A stretch of 11,626 nt of DNA, taken from positions 1 to 11,626 of the forward strand of contig CADCVI010000085.1 of the NCBI GenBank assembly GCA_902806105.1. The letters are read 5' to 3'. The position numbers and the translations under genes are program-made. The notes under the pieces were generated by a model. That model was not told the DNA's origin, ran no database searches, and was given only the letters and a program-made list of their open reading frames with translations. Of the stretch, positions 8,134-11,626 are shown piece by piece (the stretch's first letter is position 1; the number at the start of each line of letters is the position of its first letter). The stretch comes from an uncultured Rubrobacteraceae bacterium (GTDB lineage Bacteria > Actinomycetota > Rubrobacteria > Rubrobacterales > Rubrobacteraceae).

Positions 8134-8159
8134 CCGATATCGGTGCCCGCTACCGGTAG
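8134..8159. promoter_or_regulatory. Two adjacent 10-bp palindromes upstream of the nitrile hydratase
   Basis: CCGATATCGG (8134-8143) and CTACCGGTAG (8150-8159) are both perfect self-complementary palindromes, separated by 6 nt with centres 16 bp apart. They lie 134-159 nt upstream of the beta-subunit start. This is a reasonable place for an operator or activator site controlling the cluster. No regulator gene is in the window and no promoter hexamers are clear next to them, so the role is inferred. Confidence 0.35.
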
Positions 8160-8662
8160 GAGAATCCTCGACGCGAACCGGTGGAAAACCTTCCGTCGAA
8201 AGCTTCCATTACGGTACGCTTCACCTTGCCCGTGGGACTCTGTCCTCGACGAACTCCATCCCTGGCCCACCACTTTTTCGTTGACCCTTGCCTGAGCCCT
8301 TCCCTATCCTCTGAAAATTGTAGGTGATTGGAAATCCAGTTGCTAGGGCCTGGGGGATACAAAAGTGTGCTTTGTTGTTTGTGGGGACGGGACAAGTGAG
8401 CGAAAGGCGGGTGGGCAACGCCGGAGAGGATCGCCATGAGCCTGGCCGCCTTCGTCTGGCTTCGCCTGGACGCCAAATGAATGTTGCGTGCCGACGATCC
8501 CCTCCTCGACGCTCCTCCAAGCCTCCCAACAAGCATGGCCCGATCCATACTACGGCGCGCAGACAAGCGTCCGAGAACGTTGCCCCGAACTATCCCGAGC
8601 GACATGCACCCCCATCCCGACCTTCGAGGAGAAGCTGGTGGTGCTAGCATCAACCCCCATCC

Positions 8663-8698
8663 GATGCACTTGTGTCTTCTTTATCCGTTCCGTGCATC
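8663..8698. repeat. Inverted repeat GATGCAC / GTGCATC
   Basis: GATGCAC at 8663-8669 and its exact complement GTGCATC at 8692-8698 flank a 22-nt pyrimidine-rich spacer. It could be an operator half-site pair or a weak hairpin about 165-200 nt upstream of the gene at 8863. No T tract follows, so a terminator is unlikely. Confidence 0.3.
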
Positions 8699-8741
8699 AA
8701 AGAGACGAGGGGCTGTTTCGAGGGGAACCGAGCCGGACGTG

Positions 8742-8783
8742 TATCGTTTCGCGACGCACGTTTGTCTCATATATATCGTTTCG
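8742..8783 (+). promoter_or_regulatory. Direct repeat TATCGTTTCG spaced by 32 bp, AT-rich promoter region
   Basis: TATCGTTTCG occurs at 8742-8751 and again at 8774-8783, start to start 32 bp, about three helical turns. Between them lies CATATATAT, the most AT-rich stretch nearby. The pair is 80-120 nt upstream of the ATG at 8863, where a promoter and regulator sites would be expected. Which hexamers are used is not clear. Confidence 0.35.
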
Positions 8784-8862
8784 TTTATCCAGGGGCGAGC
8801 CATGCAGCCGCGGGCGCGGCTGGGGCGCCGCAGATGGCCCAAGATGGGAGAGCGGGACCGTG

Positions 8863-9249
8863 ATGCTGTTCACGACCGGAGAAGCCGCGGGTGACGGGGT
8901 AAGGGAGAGCCCCGTGGTACTGGTGTCCCTTCTACCGCGTTCCTACTCCGAGGCCATCGGTCAGGCCATCGATGGGCTCAGGCCCGGCCTCGAGGTGCGC
9001 GTCGTAGAACCGATCGACCTCGCGGAAAAGGTGCTACGTCTCCGCCCCAACCTGGTGCTCTGTAGCCAGCCCGACACCGTCGTCCGAGGCGGCGGGAGGG
9101 CCTCCGACACCTCCTGGGTGGAGTACTACCCCTACGTCGAACCGCCCGATGAAGAGATCCGCATCGACGGGCGAGGCTCCGGCCGGAGGGCGGTCGAGCT
9201 CTCAGACCTGCTCGCGCTCGTCGACCGCGAGCTCATGCCGCCCCCCTAG
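8863..9249 (+). CDS. Small receiver-like protein of unknown function
   Basis: This predicted 128-residue protein alternates hydrophobic strands and helices in a response-regulator-like layout: SPVVLVSLLP (16-25), a helix SYSEAIGQAIDGLRPG, LEVRVVEP (43-50), a helix, and PNLVLCSQP (62-70). It then has an aromatic, acidic stretch WVEYYPYVEPPDEEIRI and a final helix LSDLLALVDREL. A classic phosphoacceptor aspartate is not evident. I recall similar proteins in Rubrobacter genomes, often in several copies, but cannot name a function. The ATG at 8863 is chosen because GGGAG lies about 11 nt upstream and because homologous character begins only here; the frame remains open upstream to 8488 but reads as non-protein sequence. 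A GTG immediately before it is an alternative start. It appears to be transcribed alone. Confidence 0.75.
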   Translation: MLFTTGEAAGDGVRESPVVLVSLLPRSYSEAIGQAIDGLRPGLEVRVVEPIDLAEKVLRLRPNLVLCSQPDTVVRGGGRASDTSWVEYYPYVEPPDEEIRIDGRGSGRRAVELSDLLALVDRELMPPP

Positions 9250-9516
9250 ATTGTCCGGAATCTCCAAAAGGCGCCTCGACTCCTCCGCAAACCCTGGCGT
9301 ACACCTCTTCCGCTGTTCGTCCTCACGGTCTCTTCGCAAACGCCCTGCCCTGAACGGTCGACGACCGAGAACAAGAGTGGGCGCGAGCGTTCCCCGAGGC
9401 GATCGCTGCCCTTCGCCGGTCGTCCTCTTCCTGTGGACCGGCAGGAGGAGCAACAGTAGGGCGAAGATAAGTTCACGGTCCTCGCGGCAAGATCGCGGCT
9501 CTTGCGGACGCCCTTT

Positions 9517-9559
9517 CTACCCCCGATAAAGTGGCTCGTAACCGGGGTACCGGGGGTAG
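9517..9559. repeat. 9-bp inverted repeat CTACCCCCG / CGGGGGTAG
   Basis: CTACCCCCG at 9517-9525 is exactly complementary to CGGGGGTAG at 9551-9559, with a 25-nt spacer. On the right, three imperfect units, ACCGGGGT, ACCGGGGGT and ACCGGAGGT, follow in tandem between about 9541 and 9568. It might be an operator cluster, part of a structured RNA or a decayed mobile-element end. No T tract follows the right arm. Confidence 0.35.
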
Positions 9560-9853
9560 ACCGGAGGTTGGATGGGCCCCGCTACGAGCGAAACACCACC
9601 CGCCATCACGGCTCCGCCACAGCCGCAAACGGCCACCCTGCGGCGTACGCGGCGAACATCCTCTATGGAGCCTACGTTAAACGAGGAGGAAGGGTGGCAC
9701 GAGACCAGGGAGCCCGCGCGAAGCCGATGCTTCTTGGCGCACGCGTAGTTGCCACGACCCTCAGCCGGGTACTGCCGTCCTCCCCGGACCCGGCGCAGAA
9801 GTACACCCGCGACATTATTCCAGCTTGCGTGTGTCCACGAGAAGGAGGTGACG

Positions 9854-9970
9854 ATGCATCCCTGCCGGCGCCTTCGTGTCGCGCCGCGGCGGAATCTCTA
9901 TCAGGGTCGCACGCGCTGGTTCTTCTCCAGAGGATCCGTAGCAAGGCTTCCGCTACAACGGATACAATAA
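9854..9970 (+). CDS. Possible 38-residue basic peptide with near-perfect ribosome site
   Basis: An ATG at 9854 is preceded by GAAGGAGGTGACG, an almost complete complement to the 16S rRNA 3' end at ideal spacing. The ORF encodes 38 residues, beginning MHPCRRLRV and ending RLPLQRIQ, rich in arginine and with one Trp-Phe-Phe cluster. I do not recognise it. It might be a genuine small protein, a leader peptide ahead of the gene at 10116, or the intact start of a decayed gene. It lies within a longer weak ORF in another frame, and only one of them can be real. The evidence is essentially the ribosome site. Confidence 0.3.
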   Translation: MHPCRRLRVAPRRNLYQGRTRWFFSRGSVARLPLQRIQ

Positions 9971-10085
9971 TTCCTTCGAGATGCACGGCGCAGGCGGACT
10001 CGGTGCAGGTACCTCCCGCCGTGGGTTCCGCCCGGCTCCCGCGCGGAAACCGCGGGCGGTCGAGGGGTCGCCGAGACGGGCCAGG

Positions 10086-10110
10086 TAAAATAGAGGGAGC
10101 AGTCGGGAGG
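10086..10110 (+). promoter_or_regulatory. Possible -10 box and ribosome site of the BKACE gene
   Basis: TAAAAT at 10086-10091 is a good -10 match in an otherwise GC-rich stretch, 24 nt before the ATG. GGGAGG at 10105-10110 is the ribosome site, 5 nt before the ATG, and decides the start at 10116. No TTGACA-like -35 is seen at the right distance. Confidence 0.35.
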
Positions 10111-10115
10111 ACTTC

Positions 10116-11075
10116 ATGAGCAGCAAGCCGTCGGCCGGCACGGGCAAGGTCATCGTCAGCTGCGCCGTTACGGGGTCGATCCACGTCCCGTCGATGACGC
10201 CTCACCTGCCGATCACGCCGGGCCAGATAGCCGAGAGCGCGATCGGCGCCGCCGAGGCCGGCGCGGCGATCCTTCACCTGCACGCCCGCGACCCCGACGA
10301 CGGTCGGCCGACGCCGGATCCGGAGGTCTTCGCCCGGTTTTTGCCCGAGATCCAGGCGAACTGCGGTGCCATCATCAACATCACGACCGGCGGCGGCCAC
10401 GGGATGACGCTCGAGGAGCGCACGGCGGCCGCTAGGCGCTTCCGCCCCGAGCTGTGCTCGCTGAACATGGGCAGCATGAACTTCGGCCTCTTCCCCGCGC
10501 TGGACCGGATGGAGGACTTCCGGCACGAGTGGGAGCCCGCCTACCTGCGGATGACCCGCGACTTCATCTTCAAGAACACGTTCGAGGACATCGAGTCCAT
10601 CGTCTCCGACCTGGGCGACGGCGGGACACGCTTCGAGTTCGAGTGCTACGACGTCGGTCACCTCTACAGCCTGGCGTTCCTCCTCGATAAGGGGCTGGTA
10701 CGGCCACCGCTGTTCGTGCAGTCGGTTCTGGGGATACTCGGCGGGATCGGGCCGCACCCCGAGGATCTGCTCCACATGAAGCGGACGGCCGACCGTTTGT
10801 TCGGCGACGACTACGTCTGGTCGGTTCTGGCGGCCGGGAGGCACCAGACGCGGCTCGTCACCATGGGCGCAATCCTCGGGGGCAGCGTGCGCGTGGGCCT
10901 GGAGGACAGCATCTACCTCGCCAAGGGGGTCCTCGCCGAGAGCAACGCCCAGCAGGTGGAGAAGATCGTCAGGATCCTGCGCGAGCTCTCCATGGAGATC
11001 GCCACGCCGGACGAGGCACGCGCGTTGCTCGGCCTGAAAGGGCGCGATCGGACGGAGATCCCCACCCGACGGTAG
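10116..11075 (+). CDS. Beta-keto acid cleavage enzyme (BKACE, DUF849 family)
   Basis: This 319-residue TIM-barrel enzyme belongs to the family whose members condense a beta-keto acid with acetyl-CoA to give acetoacetate and a new acyl-CoA; the founding member is the 3-keto-5-aminohexanoate cleavage enzyme Kce of lysine fermentation. Zn ligands are visible as His54 and His56 in HLHARDP (54-60) and Glu263 in RVGLED (259-264), with Arg259 and Asp264 in the catalytic positions. Other conserved segments are NITTGGG (88-94), SLNMGSMNF (115-123), FECYDVGHL (175-183), LGILGGIG (205-212) and AAGRHQ (239-244). The substrate is unknown, as family members differ in pocket residues. It is transcribed away from the nitrile cluster and seems monocistronic, with a hairpin just after its stop. 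Being near an acyl-CoA synthetase gene, it may work on related CoA esters, but that is only an inference from proximity. Confidence 0.92.
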   Translation: MSSKPSAGTGKVIVSCAVTGSIHVPSMTPHLPITPGQIAESAIGAAEAGAAILHLHARDPDDGRPTPDPEVFARFLPEIQANCGAIINITTGGGHGMTLEERTAAARRFRPELCSLNMGSMNFGLFPALDRMEDFRHEWEPAYLRMTRDFIFKNTFEDIESIVSDLGDGGTRFEFECYDVGHLYSLAFLLDKGLVRPPLFVQSVLGILGGIGPHPEDLLHMKRTADRLFGDDYVWSVLAAGRHQTRLVTMGAILGGSVRVGLEDSIYLAKGVLAESNAQQVEKIVRILRELSMEIATPDEARALLGLKGRDRTEIPTRR

Positions 11076-11084
11076 CCGGGGCCC

Positions 11085-11105
11085 GCTTGAGGAACACTCT
11101 CAAGC
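11085..11105 (+). terminator. Hairpin after the BKACE gene
   Basis: GCTTGAG (11085-11091) and CTCAAGC (11099-11105) form a perfect 7-bp stem with a 7-nt loop, beginning 9 nt after the BKACE stop. There is no T tract, so it would be a terminator of the T-less kind proposed in actinobacteria. It overlaps the end of the transposase remnant. Confidence 0.45.
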
Positions 11106-11305
11106 CACCGGAACGCAAAATGGAAAGCTGATTCAAACCAGGTCCCAAAATCGGCCGGGCCATCAGATACACAGCTTGCAGGGCTTGGACACGCCGCGTG
11201 GGGTAGCGCCCTTGGTCTCCCCCGGTCTTCGGAGCGGGGAGGTTGCGGCTCCAGCAGGTTCCATTCGTCGCCGGTAAGGTCACCCGGGCATCTCCTGCTC
11301 GCCAC
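11099..11305 (-). pseudogene. Decayed N-terminal part of an IS5-family transposase
   Basis: The minus-strand frame from a GTG at 11305 begins MASRRCPGDLTGDEWNLLEP, then PP-x6-RGRPR, closely following the start of IS5-family transposases (R-R-Y-P-S-D-L-T-D-E-E-W, L-L-E-P, G-R-P-R). After GRPR the similarity moves to another frame, TRRVQALQAVYLMARP, resembling the usual R-E-V-x-N-A-I-x-Y-L-x-R-T-G. It then returns to the first frame at TWFESAFHFAFRWLE, resembling P-W-x-T-V-Y-x-x-F-R-R-W. It stops there, so about the first quarter of a transposase survives with two frameshifts or indels, and the catalytic DDE region is absent. It is not functional. Similarity is from memory of the family consensus. 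Confidence 0.65.
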
Positions 11306-11370
11306 ACGACCGGGCGTAGTCGGCGGCCGACGCCTTTTTCAAGCGGTCTCTCCAAGACTGTTTGGATAAA

Positions 11371-11405
11371 TCCTTGACGGGGTGCCGGCGGGGCTCCGTC
11401 AAGGA
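11371..11405. repeat. 10-bp perfect hairpin TCCTTGACGG / CCGTCAAGGA
   Basis: TCCTTGACGG (11371-11380) pairs exactly with CCGTCAAGGA (11396-11405) around a 15-nt GC-rich loop. Read on the minus strand it is followed by TTTATCC, so it may act as a terminator for the small ORF at 11449-11616. It could also be an end of a mobile element. The stem is the strongest one seen in the window. Confidence 0.45.
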
Positions 11406-11448
11406 GGTCCGGGAGCGGCCAGCGGGCCCCTCATAATTTCAAAGCTCG

Positions 11449-11616
11449 TTAGCGGCTGTGCTTACGATCGTCCAACAAGGCGTTCAACAGCAAACCATAC
11501 GGGTCCTCTGTCCAGGGCAGATCCCGGAAATCCTTCGAAACCCTACCGGAGCCACGCCTTGCAGCCTCATCCGGCACCTTCGTCCGCATGAGGCGCTCTA
11601 CGCGCGTCTTCGGCAT
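11449..11616 (-). CDS. Possible 55-residue hypothetical protein
   Basis: An ATG at 11616 opens a 55-codon frame ending in TAA at 11449. The product starts MPKTRVERLMRTKVPDEAAR and ends NALLDDRKHSR, with an acidic-aromatic middle, DLPWTEDPYG. Composition is balanced and reads like a small cytoplasmic protein, unlike the Arg/Pro-rich frames around it. GAGGA lies about 5 nt upstream of the ATG, partly at the window edge. I do not recognise a family. It may be complete or the tail of a longer protein whose start lies to the right, since the frame may continue upstream. The hairpin at 11371-11405 would be its terminator. Confidence 0.4.
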   Translation of the reverse strand: MPKTRVERLMRTKVPDEAARRGSGRVSKDFRDLPWTEDPYGLLLNALLDDRKHSR

Positions 11617-11626
11617 CTGTCCTCGC

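Larger units (their letters stand above)
8001..8862. other. 862-nt intergenic region between divergent units; likely regulatory
   Basis: The stretch separates the minus-strand nitrile cluster from a plus-strand gene. ORFs here have no recognisable protein character and are dominated by Arg, Ser and Pro. Base composition falls in two places, around 8310-8390 and 8740-8790, as expected of promoter regions. Repeats are described in separate entries. On the plus strand TTGACC (8281-8286) and TATCCT (8305-8310) are 18 nt apart and could be a promoter, though the next gene is 550 nt away. I compared the 8330-8490 segment mentally with common riboswitches, including cobalamin, glycine and c-di-GMP classes, and saw no match. 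Confidence 0.5.
9250..10115. other. 866-nt region with no convincing gene
   Basis: No ORF here has the strong GC bias at codon third positions seen in the neighbouring genes. The longest plus-strand frame ends as an ATGA overlap with the next gene, but its third-position GC falls to about half in its middle part by my count. The region contains a 9-bp inverted repeat (9517-9559) and a 38-codon ORF with a strong Shine-Dalgarno sequence (9854-9970), listed separately. I see no tRNA, transposase or riboswitch signature. Confidence 0.5.
11083..11346. mobile_element. Possible remnant IS element bounded by short inverted repeats
   Basis: CCGCTTGA at 11083-11090 and its complement TCAAGCGG at 11339-11346 enclose the transposase remnant in a 264-bp segment. 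They could be the ends of an internally deleted IS5-type element. An 8-bp match can arise by chance, and I see no clear target-site duplication. Confidence 0.3.

Noticed and set aside
8001..8273. N-terminal extension of the hydratase beta subunit to 8273
   Set aside because: The family start MNGVHDLGG is at 8000 with a ribosome site; the upstream frame is Arg-rich and non-family.
8330..8490. Possible riboswitch or structured RNA with a GGCTTCGCC stem-loop
   Set aside because: I compared it with cobalamin, glycine, c-di-GMP, SAM and TPP classes from memory and found no matching conserved core.
8150..8653. 167-codon minus-strand ORF upstream of the hydratase
   Set aside because: It is Arg/Ser-rich with no recognisable motifs, covers the palindromes and has no clear ribosome site.
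9248..9263. AGATT/AATCT hairpin after the gene at 8863
   Set aside because: The stem is only 5 bp and AT-rich and has no T tract, so it is too weak for a terminator.
9672..10844. 390-codon open frame on the minus strand opposite the BKACE gene
   Set aside because: It is an antisense shadow of a gene with all family motifs on the plus strand, and its composition is typical of GC-rich mirror frames.

Overview
The window reads as chromosomal DNA of a high-GC actinobacterium. GC-rich codon third positions, GTG starts and strong GGAGG-type ribosome binding sites all point that way. The small receiver-like protein at 8863-9249 resembles a lineage protein I associate with Rubrobacter, so Rubrobacter or a close relative is my best guess. 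That is recollection, not a search result.

Positions 8000 down to 1, minus strand: a nitrile-utilisation cluster read in one direction. The order is cobalt-type nitrile hydratase beta subunit (8000-7317), alpha subunit (7265-6618), hydratase activator/accessory protein (6600-6148), an amidase-signature amidase (6032-4494), and a nickel/cobalt-type transporter (4433-3687). A 458-nt gap without a convincing gene follows (3686-3229). Then come a GatC/AtzG-like small subunit (3228-3007), a GatA/AtzE-like second amidase that overlaps it by ATGA (3010-1580), and an AMP-forming acyl-CoA synthetase (1563 to beyond the left edge). The inferred route is nitrile to amide (hydratase, with cobalt supplied by the transporter and inserted by the activator), amide to carboxylate plus ammonia (one or both amidases), and carboxylate to acyl-CoA. 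No dedicated regulator lies inside the window.

Positions 8001-8862: a long intergenic region between the nitrile cluster and a plus-strand gene. It holds two adjacent perfect 10-bp palindromes upstream of the hydratase, an inverted repeat, and a 10-bp direct repeat with 32-bp spacing. Positions 8863-9249, plus strand: small receiver-like protein. Positions 9250-10115: no convincing gene. This stretch has a 9-bp inverted repeat, a 38-codon ORF behind a near-perfect Shine-Dalgarno sequence, and a weak ORF that runs into the next gene with an ATGA overlap.

Positions 10116-11075, plus strand: a beta-keto acid cleavage enzyme (BKACE, DUF849), which could feed or drain acyl-CoA pools. A hairpin follows its stop codon. 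Positions 11083-11346 hold a frameshifted IS5-family transposase remnant on the minus strand, flanked by short inverted repeats. At the right edge are a strong 10-bp hairpin (11371-11405) and a possible 55-residue minus-strand protein (11616-11449).

I see no tRNA, rRNA, CRISPR array or recognisable riboswitch. The most interesting content is the compact nitrile-to-acyl-CoA pathway carrying two different amidases, one with a GatC-like partner but no GatB, beside a BKACE gene of unknown substrate.
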